Positions 1-8,464 of a stretch of 64,000 nucleotides of DNA are shown here, one piece after another. Each line of letters begins with the position of its first letter. The first letter of the stretch is position 1. The position numbers and the translations under genes are program-made. The stretch covers positions 5,828,001 to 5,892,000 of the forward strand of contig OW818680.1 in the NCBI GenBank assembly GCA_942493055.1. The letters are read 5' to 3'. The notes beneath the pieces were generated by a model. That model was not told the DNA's origin, did no database searches, and saw only the letters and a list, made by a program, of their open reading frames with translations. This stretch comes from CAIZQW01 sp942493055 (lineage in GTDB: Bacteria; Verrucomicrobiota; Kiritimatiellia; RFP12; UBA1067).

Positions 1-2
1 TC

Positions 3-1250
3 GGACTGCCTGAAAAAAAACTGCGCTTCTCGATTCCGGAAGGCGCAAAGGAGCTTTATCTGGTTGTTGCGGCGATTCCGACCAACATCATGACGCTCAA
101 TATGGTGGGCGATTTCCGCTCCTTTGAGTATGAACCCTTTCCTTTCAAGGTTCAGTTAACAGGCTGTGAACCCGCACAGCCGAATCTTTTTGAAAAGCCT
201 GCGAACATGGAGGGTGCGCCGCATCCGAATGGCGGTGGCTTTGTTGCGAAATCAGCAACGGTTGATCCAACTGCCTATGTCGGGAAAGAGGCACTGGTCC
301 TGGGAAATTCCAAAGTCTTGGGACATGCGCGCATTCTTGACTTTGCTGTGATCAACAATGCAACGGTTCAGGATCAGGCCGTGGTGAGTGGACATGCGTT
401 AGTCGAGCGTGAGGCGGTTGTATCCGGTGAAGCCCGCGTGCGGGACAACGCGAAGATCTCGAATCGCGCCCAGATCCGTGATCAGGCGAAGGTGCTTGAA
501 AACGGACACCAGGAGACGAACTTCTGTCAGGACCAGACCGTTGTCAAGGGTATGGCCGCAAGCTTTGGCGAAAACAAAGGTTCGCCGATGATTGACGGGA
601 TGTATGCAAAAGCTAACAAGGTTTCCGGCGGCAAATGGTTTACCTGGAGCTGGGGTGTCGGACAGAATGCCGGCGAAGTGACGAATGATTTTAAAGGCCT
701 CTATCTGGATATGCAGTTTAACAGTGCTCACCCGTGGATGGCCGTGGATGACTTTGGTGTGACCTGGGGCTACCTGTGTCAAGGGGCTAAGATGGATAAC
801 GGTTCTCTTCTGTTAGATGGAAAAAACGCGTTTGTTGAACTGCCCAAGGATGTTGCTGACTTCCAGAAGGTGACCTATAAATTGCGTGTGAAATCCAATG
901 CCAGTGGTAAGGGGCCAATCCTCGATTTTGCAAATGCGAAGACAGGGGATGCCATACGGCTGGGTGAAGTTCGTGATGGCAAGCTTTGCTTTGCAATCAG
1001 TATTGGAAAGGCTTTTAAAACATTGATTGGCCCCGCGCTTGAAAAAGGGAAGTGGAAAGATATTGAAGTCACCATTGCCAACTCGTCTGCCACGATGAAG
1101 GTTGATGGCAAAATTGCTGACTCAAAAACAGACTTCGGCTTCAAACCGGAAATGGTCATGGCCGACCGCTGCAAATTGGGCCGTAATGAAGCAGGCAAGT
1201 TTTTTGAGGGCGAGATTGACTATTTTCAGATCTATTCGGGTGTGAAATAA
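3..1250 (+). CDS. C-terminal part of a large secreted protein: DUF6055-like segment, hexapeptide beta-helix and LamG-like domain (5' truncated by window edge)
   Basis: The reading frame is open to the left edge, so the true start lies outside the window. The first 50 visible residues (LYLVVAAIPT, then PFKVQLTG) resemble the end of DUF6055/Svx-type avirulence-like proteins; this is from memory and moderately sure. They are followed by about 85 residues of imperfect hexapeptide repeats with alternating A/V and N/D residues (ATVDPTAYVG, ARILDFAVIN, ARVRDNAKIS), the signature of a left-handed parallel beta-helix. The last 150 residues look like a concanavalin/LamG sandwich ending in GEIDYFQIYSG. 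Such architectures are extracellular and bind or present carbohydrate. No catalytic residues are recognised. No gene follows it before the insertion sequence. Confidence 0.7.
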   Translation, partial: GLPEKKLRFSIPEGAKELYLVVAAIPTNIMTLNMVGDFRSFEYEPFPFKVQLTGCEPAQPNLFEKPANMEGAPHPNGGGFVAKSATVDPTAYVGKEALVLGNSKVLGHARILDFAVINNATVQDQAVVSGHALVEREAVVSGEARVRDNAKISNRAQIRDQAKVLENGHQETNFCQDQTVVKGMAASFGENKGSPMIDGMYAKANKVSGGKWFTWSWGVGQNAGEVTNDFKGLYLDMQFNSAHPWMAVDDFGVTWGYLCQGAKMDNGSLLLDGKNAFVELPKDVADFQKVTYKLRVKSNASGKGPILDFANAKTGDAIRLGEVRDGKLCFAISIGKAFKTLIGPALEKGKWKDIEVTIANSSATMKVDGKIADSKTDFGFKPEMVMADRCKLGRNEAGKFFEGEIDYFQIYSGVK

Positions 1251-1304
1251 GTAGCGGTGGATAATCCGACCTTCGACAAACAGAGGAATGCACGTGGGAT
1301 TTGG

Positions 1305-1414
1305 TACACAGCGACATAAGTTTTAGACAGTCTGGGAGCGGCGGGGCTTCCCGCGCCGGCCGGAACGCGAAGGCGTTCCGCTCCAAAGCGAGCGCTCACT
1401 TATGTCGCCGTGTA
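1305..1414. repeat. MITE-like palindromic element with 17-bp inverted ends
   Basis: The left end tacacagcgacataagt (1305-1321) is matched in inverted orientation by acttatgtcgccgtgta (1398-1414) with one mismatch. The interior is GC-rich and itself palindromic (ggaacgc / gcgttcc, around 1362-1380). It fills most of the gap between the first gene and the insertion sequence at 1505. It codes for nothing evident and could be a non-autonomous mobile element or a transcript hairpin; no second copy was seen in the window. Confidence 0.6.
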
Positions 1415-1504
1415 TAGGAGCGCAGTTTATAATCTGGCAATTGTGATTGCGGCGGTTTTCCGAACCGGTTAAGGACATAACGCTCACGTATTCTGTCAAT
1501 AGAG

Positions 1505-2868
1505 AAGGACACCGAAAGGAAGATTAGTTGCATACCGCTTCTGTCAAATGCTTGGACACCGAACGGCGGTGGAAAGAGCTATGAGGGCGGGCCGCAGATT
1601 CAGTGGAGGGAGGCTGCGGTATTCCGCTGCCTCCCTCCACTGAATGAAGCTCCCTCACCAGCCTTCTTAGCTGGCTCTGGATGGACTTGTACAGCGTGAT
1701 GGAGTTTGTCTTGCTATACATGTCCAGATACCGGCGGACCCGCGGATCGGAAGGTTTCACCGCCAGAAGCCGTTCGAGAGGAGTGGAGGGCTTGTCGTAT
1801 TTTTTTATGTACCTGACGCCTTTGCTTTCCTTCCGCCTCTTGGACACAAGCTTCTTGCAGGGGCGGAACAGGTTCGTGTAGAGGGCGATGTCCATGCAGA
1901 CCTTCTTCAGCGCGTCGTACTGCTCCATCCTGTCAAAACGTATGTCCGAAAAGTACTCGCGGACGACCGAGCCGTTCTTCTGCTCTATCCTGCAGTTGTC
2001 GTTCTTCCTGTAGGCGCGCGAGCGGCTGATCCGGCAACCCGTGACCGCCTCGGCAAGTTTTCCGATGAAGATATAGTTTATGAACTCTGAACCGTTGTCG
2101 GGGTGCATGTGGAGGATGTCGAAGGGCAGCCTCCCGACGATTGAAAGCATGGCCTGCGCCGTGTTTTCACCCCCGTGGTTCCACGTCGGGGCGCATTCGA
2201 ACCATTGCGTCAGCGCATCCGTCAGGCTGCCGATTGAAAAGAACGACCCCGCCATGTTTCCGCCGCAGAGGAAGACCGTGTCCACCTGGCAGGTGCCGAC
2301 CGAGTCCTCGGGCAGCTCGCTGCCGGGGCATTCGGGGATTGAAGACTTCAAAGCGTTCATCCCGGAAGCCTTGTTCCGCCGATATCCGGCCACGCCGTCA
2401 CGCTTCAGGGATCGAGCGATGGTGGACACGCTCATCTTCAGCACCTTCCCCAGCGCGTCCGCGCGGACTTCATTCCCGAGGGCGGAATAGTCGGATGCCG
2501 TCCTCGCGAGCATGGTCTTCAGATATTCCGGGCATGGCCGTCCGGCGGCGGCCCACAGTCTGGCCAGCAGCTTTCTATCCTCCTCGCCATAGCTCGGTCC
2601 GCGCCCCCTGTGAGGGCGGTATACGCGTTTCCCCTTCAATAGCTTGTTCAGATATTTACGAGAGCAGCCGTATGTCTGGCATAATGAATCCAGCGTTTTC
2701 CCTTTCGCAGTCTTTGTCCGCATGGCGGCGTATTGCTGTTTGAACTTCGCAAGGTTGTCCCTGAATGTGAGAGTAGACATCGTTTTCATCCCTTTAGATT
2801 ACGGTGTCCACGCATTTGACAGAAGCGCTTTTTTCATCGGACACCCTTTTCACCTTTTCGGTGTCCTT
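1505..2868 (-). mobile_element. Insertion sequence with DDE integrase-type transposase
   Basis: About 1.36 kb bounded by the inverted repeat aaggacaccgaaa (1505-1517) and its complement ttttcggtgtcctt (2855-2868). A second, longer inverted pair lies just inside: 1536-1561 and 2802-2827 match over 26 bp with one mismatch, and both contain the ggacaccg core of the ends. The left internal copy falls in the last codons of the transposase gene. The paired outer and inner ggacaccg sites look like multiple transposase-binding sites. No convincing target duplication was found at the borders, so the exact ends are uncertain by a few bases. The intact gene suggests a recent or still active element. Confidence 0.8.
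1524..2789 (-). CDS. IS transposase, rve/DDE integrase core
   Basis: A 421-residue protein. The N-terminus (residues 1-60) has a helix-turn-helix look (SLCQTYGCSRKYLNKLLKGK), followed by a second DNA-binding region with SVSTIARSLKRDGV near residue 125. The catalytic core shows D170 (CQVDTVFL), D231 (HPDNGSEF) and E269 (RIEQKNGSV), the D-D-E triad of retroviral-integrase-like transposases with about 37 residues between the last two. The gene fills the element between its inverted ends. ATG at residue 4 (MSTLTF) is an alternative start. The exact IS family (an IS481/IS3-like or unclassified group) cannot be decided by eye. Confidence 0.85.
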   Translation of the reverse strand: MKTMSTLTFRDNLAKFKQQYAAMRTKTAKGKTLDSLCQTYGCSRKYLNKLLKGKRVYRPHRGRGPSYGEEDRKLLARLWAAAGRPCPEYLKTMLARTASDYSALGNEVRADALGKVLKMSVSTIARSLKRDGVAGYRRNKASGMNALKSSIPECPGSELPEDSVGTCQVDTVFLCGGNMAGSFFSIGSLTDALTQWFECAPTWNHGGENTAQAMLSIVGRLPFDILHMHPDNGSEFINYIFIGKLAEAVTGCRISRSRAYRKNDNCRIEQKNGSVVREYFSDIRFDRMEQYDALKKVCMDIALYTNLFRPCKKLVSKRRKESKGVRYIKKYDKPSTPLERLLAVKPSDPRVRRYLDMYSKTNSITLYKSIQSQLRRLVRELHSVEGGSGIPQPPSTESAARPHSSFHRRSVSKHLTEAVCN

Positions 2869-2911
2869 AATAATGACAGACCGCGCTCACATATTTATAG
2901 GAAGTTGCGCC

Positions 2912-2941
2912 TTGAATAACAAACCATCAATCAAGTATAAT
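2912..2941 (+). promoter_or_regulatory. Sigma-70-type promoter giving a probable leaderless mRNA
   Basis: TTGAAT (2912-2917), an 18-bp spacer and a perfect TATAAT (2936-2941). The ATG of the S9 peptidase begins 7 bases after the -10 box, so transcription would start at or next to the start codon. No Shine-Dalgarno sequence is visible upstream of this ATG. Confidence 0.6.
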
Positions 2942-2948
2942 TTCAACC

Positions 2949-5252
2949 ATGAAGAATAGTCTGTTTCTTGTAGGCATTGTTGCGGTGATCTCTCTTTATA
3001 ATAGACAGTGTCTTGCTGTGGATAATTTTACGGAACGATATGAGTCGGCGCGCAAAGCTGCTTTAATTCCGAAGGATTTTGCGTTCCAGTCCGAATTGCA
3101 ACTGGAATGGGAATCTCCCACAACGGGATTCTTCCAGACGCCAGCGAAAAACGGCAAATCAGCCCGGATGAGATTCGATGCGTCAACAGGCAAGGTAATA
3201 GCGTGTTCCGAATCAGAGAACGGTGCAGGCCCTGAGATGACGACGCTTGGCAAAAGTTATCGCTCCTCGGATGTGCGCGTGTCCGTGACCTTTACAAACG
3301 CCTCCAGTAAAGATTTGAACCTCTTCTGGGTGGACTCGAACGGAAAGCGCAAGCCTTATGGTTCGATGAAGCCAGGCGGACTGATTAATCAATCGACCTT
3401 TGCTGGACATGTCTTCCTGCTCTGCTCCGGCAAAGAGGACTGGGCTGCTTATCGCATGCAAGAGGGCGCAGAGCAGATTGTAGTCTCTGAAAAGAAACTC
3501 CAGGAAAGACCTCGCGAAGCGAATCATCAGAAGCATAACAAACGTCCAGCTCAGCAATCCTTGATTGAGGTGGTCATCCAAGACCGCAATGTCTTCTTTA
3601 AAAATAAAGCAGATGGGGCGATGAAGCAGATTACTACGGACGGGACTCCGGCCAATGGATACATCAACCATGTCGAATGGTCTCCGGACTTGAAGCATGT
3701 CATGATCATGCGCGAACGTCCAGGTGGCGACCGGAAATTGACAGTCGTCAACTCTGTGCCGAAGAATAAAGCGCAGCCCGAGGTGATCACGGTTGATTAT
3801 CTGAAGCCCGGGGACGAGATCCAGCGCCAGCGTCCATGCCTGTTTACAGCTGAAGGGAAACCGTTGCAGGTATCTGACGCGTTATATCCAAACCCCTGGA
3901 GCATTCAGCACGGGGCGTGGAATGAGGACAGTTCAGGATTCCGTTTTCTCTACAATCAGCGTGGACATCAGGTGGCGCGACTTGTCGAGCTGGAAACGAA
4001 TGGCACGGTGCGCGCCGTGATTGATGAGGTGACGCCGACGTTCTTCTGTTACTCAAGCAAAGAGTACATCAATCAAAATCCCAATGCCGATGAATATCTC
4101 TGGATGTCTGAGCGCGATGGATGGAATCACCTCTACCTGTATGATGGGAAGACAGGCAAGGTCAAGACGCAGGTCACCAAGGGAACGTGGGTGGTCCGGT
4201 CTGTTGAAGAAGTCGACTGGACGTCACGCAAGATCTATTTCTATGCCTTGGGTGTTATCAAGGGACAGGACCCGTATTATCAACATTACTGTTCAATCAA
4301 TATGGATGGTTCAAATTATAAAGTGCTCACCGAGGGGGATGGCTCCCATACGGCTCAGCTCTCGCCCGACAAAAAGTATTTAATCGACACCTGGTCACGT
4401 GTGGACTTGCCCTATCAGTTTGAACTTCGTGATCGGGAAACCGGTAAGAGCGTCTGTATGCTGTTTGAGCATGTTGCGCCCAAAATCGATTATCCAGTGC
4501 CGGAACGCTTTGTGGCGAAGGGCCGCGACGGCCTGACGGATATCTATGGCATCTTCTACCGTCCGCGCTCCTTTGATCCCGGCAAGAAGTATCCGGTCAT
4601 TGAGAACATTTATGCGGGCCCCCAAGACGCGCATGTTGCAAAAGTCTGGAATGAGGGACAGAGTGTCCGCAATCAGACCTTCGCGAATTTAGGTTTCATT
4701 GTGGTCAGCATCGATGGCATGGGGACGAACTGGCGGTCCAAGAAGTTCCATGATGTGGCGTGGATGAATATTGGTGATGCGGGCTTTCCGGACCGTATTG
4801 CCTGGATGAAGGCATTGGCAAAAAAGTATCCGTGCATTGACCTCTCGCGTGTGGGTATCTATGGCGGTTCAGCAGGCGGACAGAACACAATGGGCGCGTT
4901 GCTCTTCCATGGGGAGTTCTATAAGGTCGGCGTAGCAGACTGCGGGTGCCACGACAATCGAATGGATAAGATGTGGTGGAACGAACAGTGGATGGGCTGG
5001 CCTGTTGGAAAGCACTATGTCGAGCAAAGTAACCGTGATAACGCGGCAAAGCTGACGGGCAAGCTGATGTTGACGGTCGGCGAGATCGACACCAATGTGG
5101 ATCCCTCTTCGACCTTTCAGGTGGCTGATGCGCTCATCAAAGCTGGCAAGGATTTTGAGTTAGTGGTGATTCCAGGGGGTGGACACGGTTCGGGCGAAGT
5201 GCCCTGGGCAGCTAAGAAACGAGCGGCGTTTTTTGTGCAGCACCTCCAATAA
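2949..5252 (+). CDS. Secreted S9 family (DPP IV-like) prolyl peptidase
   Basis: A 767-residue protein with a signal peptide (about residues 1-23, ending near QCLA), a beta-propeller N-terminal region (about 200-510, including SERDGWNHLYLYDG) and a C-terminal alpha/beta-hydrolase domain. The catalytic triad is S641 in GGSAGG, D714 in GEIDTNV and H746 in GGGHG; the 32-residue Asp-His spacing equals that of human DPP IV. Family members remove dipeptides ending in proline from peptide N-termini outside the cytoplasm. The DWxYEEE motif that anchors the peptide amino group in classical DPP IV is not evident, so dipeptidyl versus other prolyl specificity is open. It is the first gene of the operon with HypD, which suggests proline- or hydroxyproline-rich peptides as substrate. 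Confidence 0.88.
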   Translation: MKNSLFLVGIVAVISLYNRQCLAVDNFTERYESARKAALIPKDFAFQSELQLEWESPTTGFFQTPAKNGKSARMRFDASTGKVIACSESENGAGPEMTTLGKSYRSSDVRVSVTFTNASSKDLNLFWVDSNGKRKPYGSMKPGGLINQSTFAGHVFLLCSGKEDWAAYRMQEGAEQIVVSEKKLQERPREANHQKHNKRPAQQSLIEVVIQDRNVFFKNKADGAMKQITTDGTPANGYINHVEWSPDLKHVMIMRERPGGDRKLTVVNSVPKNKAQPEVITVDYLKPGDEIQRQRPCLFTAEGKPLQVSDALYPNPWSIQHGAWNEDSSGFRFLYNQRGHQVARLVELETNGTVRAVIDEVTPTFFCYSSKEYINQNPNADEYLWMSERDGWNHLYLYDGKTGKVKTQVTKGTWVVRSVEEVDWTSRKIYFYALGVIKGQDPYYQHYCSINMDGSNYKVLTEGDGSHTAQLSPDKKYLIDTWSRVDLPYQFELRDRETGKSVCMLFEHVAPKIDYPVPERFVAKGRDGLTDIYGIFYRPRSFDPGKKYPVIENIYAGPQDAHVAKVWNEGQSVRNQTFANLGFIVVSIDGMGTNWRSKKFHDVAWMNIGDAGFPDRIAWMKALAKKYPCIDLSRVGIYGGSAGGQNTMGALLFHGEFYKVGVADCGCHDNRMDKMWWNEQWMGWPVGKHYVEQSNRDNAAKLTGKLMLTVGEIDTNVDPSSTFQVADALIKAGKDFELVVIPGGGHGSGEVPWAAKKRAAFFVQHLQ

Positions 5253-5271
5253 TAACGGGAACAAAACAGAA

Positions 5272-6084
5272 ATGACAGGAATCCTCTTTGATATCAAGCG
5301 CTTTTCGCTGCATGACGGGCCCGGCATCCGGACAACGGTTTTCATGAAGGGGTGTCCTTTGCGTTGCGTCTGGTGCCATAATCCTGAAAGTATGTCGCCT
5401 GAGATCCACTTCCTTTTCAAGCCTGAGCTTTGCCTGAAATGTGAAGCCTGTTCGAACGCAGAGTGCCCGGCTGAAGCGCGCATACACGTGGGCGAAATCA
5501 TCACGGAAGAGGCCTTGATGGCGCGCATTATCCCGGACCGTTATGCGTTTGACGAGTCAGGGGGCGGCGTGACCTTCTCAGGAGGCGAGCCCCTGATGCA
5601 ACCCGCTTTTTTAAAGGCGATGCTGGCCCGCTGTCGGCTGGAGGATATTCATGCTGCCGTTGACACGAGCGGTTTTGCTCCGTTGCAGACCATTCTGGAG
5701 GTCTCCGCTCTGGCGAAGCTCTTGCTTTTTGACATCAAGTTAATCGATCATCAGGAGCATATCAACTTTACAGGCGTTTCGAATGTCGGGATTCTTGAAA
5801 ACCTCACGGAATTATGCAATAATAAATATCCCATTGAACTTCGTATGCCGATTATTCCTGGCATTACGGATACTGTTTCGAATTTGGAAGGTGTTGCACG
5901 GTTCGTTGGCGGGCTCACGGACGCTCCGCGTATACGGCTGTTGCCGCATCATCATGTGGCTATGTCCAAGTATGCGCGGTTTGGAATGACCTGTAAACTG
6001 GAGCGGACAGAGGATCCCTCAGAAGCGCGCATGGATGAGCTGGTTGCTTTTTTAAAGCTGCGCGGTGTTGACGCCTTTCGCTGA
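5272..6084 (+). CDS. Glycyl radical enzyme activase (radical SAM), partner of HypD
   Basis: The start is the ATG at 5272 (MTGILFDIKRFS), the usual start of PFL-activase-like proteins; a longer frame would overlap the previous gene. The 270-residue product has the radical SAM motif C28-x3-C32-x2-C35 (KGCPLRCVWCH), a short cysteine insert C54-x2-C57-x2-C60-x4-C65 that probably binds an extra 4Fe-4S cluster, and the SGGEPLMQP motif for S-adenosylmethionine binding. It would generate the glycyl radical on the enzyme encoded 19 bases downstream. The single short cluster insert differs from the two-ferredoxin insert of many activases of this group. Confidence 0.92.
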   Translation: MTGILFDIKRFSLHDGPGIRTTVFMKGCPLRCVWCHNPESMSPEIHFLFKPELCLKCEACSNAECPAEARIHVGEIITEEALMARIIPDRYAFDESGGGVTFSGGEPLMQPAFLKAMLARCRLEDIHAAVDTSGFAPLQTILEVSALAKLLLFDIKLIDHQEHINFTGVSNVGILENLTELCNNKYPIELRMPIIPGITDTVSNLEGVARFVGGLTDAPRIRLLPHHHVAMSKYARFGMTCKLERTEDPSEARMDELVAFLKLRGVDAFR

Positions 6085-6103
6085 GTTTCAATAAGGAGCC
6101 AAG

Positions 6104-8464
6104 ATGAACGAACGTGTTGCAAAACTAAGAGAAGAGAGCTTTGAGGCCGTACCGACATTGTCGACGGAACGGGCTGTTCTGATTACAAAATACTATCAGG
6201 AGAACATCGGCAAATATTCGGTGCCGGTCATGCGCGCAAAGGCTTTTGAATATTTGTATGCGAATCAGACGATTTTTATAGGCGAGGGCGAGCTGATTGT
6301 TGCTGAGCGGGGTCCCTATCCAAAGGCAGTGTCCACGTATCCGGAGCTGACATGCCATAGCGAAGAAGACATCCGCATTCTCGGCTCGCGCAAGATGACG
6401 AGTTATCGCACCACGGCTGAAGATATCAAGACCTATCGGGAGCAGGTCATTCCCTTCTGGCGTGGACGTACCATGCGCGACAAACTCTTTGCGGGGCTCT
6501 CCCAGCGGTGGCGCGATGCGTATGGGGCAGGGCTTTTTACTGAATTCATGGAACAGCGTGCGCCGGGCCATACGACCTTTGACGGAAAGTTTTACACCAA
6601 AGGTCTTGCGGGTTTCAAGAAGGATATTGCGGATGCTTTGGCGGCGCTCGATTTCATCCATGACAAGGATGCCACGCCCAAGCGTGAAGAACTCAAGGCC
6701 ATGTACATTGCTTGTGATGCAGTCATGGCGTTTGCCAGACGTCATGCTGACTTGGCAGAACAGAAGGCGCTCTCTGAGGCAAATGCGCAGCGCAAGGCGG
6801 AACTCCTGCAAATCGCAGAGACGTGCCGCTGGGTTCCGGAACATGCGCCGCGGACCTTCCTTGAAGCGCTTCAGATGTACTGGTTCATGCATTTGGGAAC
6901 CATCACGGAATTGAATGGCTGGGATGCGATGAACCCCGGACATCTTGATCGCTACTTCTATCCCTTTTACAAAAAAGATCTTGAGTCAGGGGTGTTGACG
7001 CGCGAGCTTGCGCGTGAATTGCTCGGCTGCTTCTGGATTAAATTCAACAATCATCCGGCACCTCCCAAAGTTGGAGTGACCGCTGCAGAGAGTGGCACGT
7101 ATAATGATTTCACGAATATCAATGTCGGAGGGATTCTGCAGAATGGTTCAGATGGCGTTAACGAACTCTCCTATCTGATGTTAGAGGTGATCGACGCGAT
7201 TCATCTGCTGCAGCCGCAATCGAACATCCAATTGAGCCGCAAGAACCCGGACAAGTTTTTAAAAGCGGCCTGCGAAGTGATTCGCAAGGGCTATGGCTAT
7301 CCGTCCGTGTTCAACGCCGACGGCGTTGTCGAGCAGATGGTGCGCGTCGGCAAGAAAATTGAAGATGCGCGTGAAGGCGGAACAAGCGGGTGTGTTGAAA
7401 CTGGGGCGTTTGGCAAGGAAGCTTACGTGCTCACCGGCTATCTGAATACACCGAAGATTTTCGAACTTGCGCTGAACAATGGTGTTGATATGCGCACTGG
7501 CAAGCAAGTCGGTCTTCAAACAGGTGATCCTAAGAACTTCCAGTCGTTCGAAGATGTGTATCAGGCTTTTGAGAAGCAGTTGCAGTATATCGTGGACATC
7601 AAGATGGAGGGCAACCTGTTCATCGAGAAGATGTATGCGACGGAAATGCCCGCCATCTTCCTCTCGGTGCTGATCGACGATTGCATCAAGAAGGGCATGG
7701 ACTATAATGCAGGCGGCGCGCGTTACAACACCAGTTATATTCAGTGCGTGGGTATCGGCACGATTACCGACAGCCTCTCCGCACTGAAGACGCACGTTTT
7801 TGATAAGCAGGAGGTAACTCTGCCCGCATTGCTGGAGGCGCTCAAAAACAATTTTGAAGACCAGGAGGCTTTGCGGCTGAAGCTTTGGAACAAGACGCCG
7901 CGTTATGGCAATGACAATGACGAGGCCGATGATTTAATGCGGCGTGTTTTTGATTCGCTGCTGAACGCTATTGATGGACGTCCGAATCTCAGGGGTGGAG
8001 AATATCACGTGGATATGCTTCCGACCACGTGCCACATTTACTTTGGAGCAGTCCTCTGCGCGACACCGGATGGCCGTAAAGCCAAGCAACCAGTCTCGGA
8101 AGGTATTTCGCCCGTACAAGGCGCTGACCGCAAAGGGCCGACTGCGGTCCTTGCCTCTGCCGCGAAGATGGATCAGCTTCGGACAGGCGGGACCTTGCTG
8201 AATATGAAATTCCTGCCCGGCACTTTGCGCGGACAAGAGGGCATTGACAAGCTTGCGCAGTTGGTGCGATCCTACTTCCGTATGGACGGACATCACATTC
8301 AATTTAATGTCGTGGATGCGGAAACATTACGCGAAGCGCAGAGACAGCCAGAACTCCACCGCGATTTAATTGTACGTGTGGCCGGTTACAGCGATTATTT
8401 CTGCGACCTCAGTAAGGAACTGCAGGAAGAGATTATTGCGCGTACTGCGCAAGAGGCTTTTTAA
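6104..8464 (+). CDS. hypD: trans-4-hydroxy-L-proline dehydratase, glycyl radical enzyme
   Basis: A 786-residue glycyl radical enzyme. It has the active-site thiyl motif SGCVE with C430 and E432, and the radical loop RVAGYSDYF with G761. Compared with Clostridioides difficile HypD (C434, E436, Y450, G765 as recalled) every position is shifted by exactly four (Y446 here). The HypD substrate-site segments APGHT, WDAMNPGHLD, TYNDF and MLPTTCHIYFG are also present. The enzyme removes water from trans-4-hydroxy-L-proline to give pyrroline-5-carboxylate in the anaerobic cytoplasm. The ribosome site aaggag (6092-6097) precedes the ATG. Pyrroline-5-carboxylate reductase, often linked to hypD, is not in the window. 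Assignment to HypD rather than pyruvate formate-lyase or choline lyase is strong but rests on recalled sequence. Confidence 0.9.
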   Translation: MNERVAKLREESFEAVPTLSTERAVLITKYYQENIGKYSVPVMRAKAFEYLYANQTIFIGEGELIVAERGPYPKAVSTYPELTCHSEEDIRILGSRKMTSYRTTAEDIKTYREQVIPFWRGRTMRDKLFAGLSQRWRDAYGAGLFTEFMEQRAPGHTTFDGKFYTKGLAGFKKDIADALAALDFIHDKDATPKREELKAMYIACDAVMAFARRHADLAEQKALSEANAQRKAELLQIAETCRWVPEHAPRTFLEALQMYWFMHLGTITELNGWDAMNPGHLDRYFYPFYKKDLESGVLTRELARELLGCFWIKFNNHPAPPKVGVTAAESGTYNDFTNINVGGILQNGSDGVNELSYLMLEVIDAIHLLQPQSNIQLSRKNPDKFLKAACEVIRKGYGYPSVFNADGVVEQMVRVGKKIEDAREGGTSGCVETGAFGKEAYVLTGYLNTPKIFELALNNGVDMRTGKQVGLQTGDPKNFQSFEDVYQAFEKQLQYIVDIKMEGNLFIEKMYATEMPAIFLSVLIDDCIKKGMDYNAGGARYNTSYIQCVGIGTITDSLSALKTHVFDKQEVTLPALLEALKNNFEDQEALRLKLWNKTPRYGNDNDEADDLMRRVFDSLLNAIDGRPNLRGGEYHVDMLPTTCHIYFGAVLCATPDGRKAKQPVSEGISPVQGADRKGPTAVLASAAKMDQLRTGGTLLNMKFLPGTLRGQEGIDKLAQLVRSYFRMDGHHIQFNVVDAETLREAQRQPELHRDLIVRVAGYSDYFCDLSKELQEEIIARTAQEAF

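Noticed and set aside
1501..1524. Target-site duplication flanking the IS
   Set aside because: Only a loose aata similarity is found between the flanks; not enough to call.
6104..8464. Pyruvate formate-lyase or choline trimethylamine-lyase identity for the glycyl radical enzyme
   Set aside because: The SGCVETGAFGKEAY block and substrate-site segments match HypD, and PFL has two adjacent cysteines at the active site, which are absent here.
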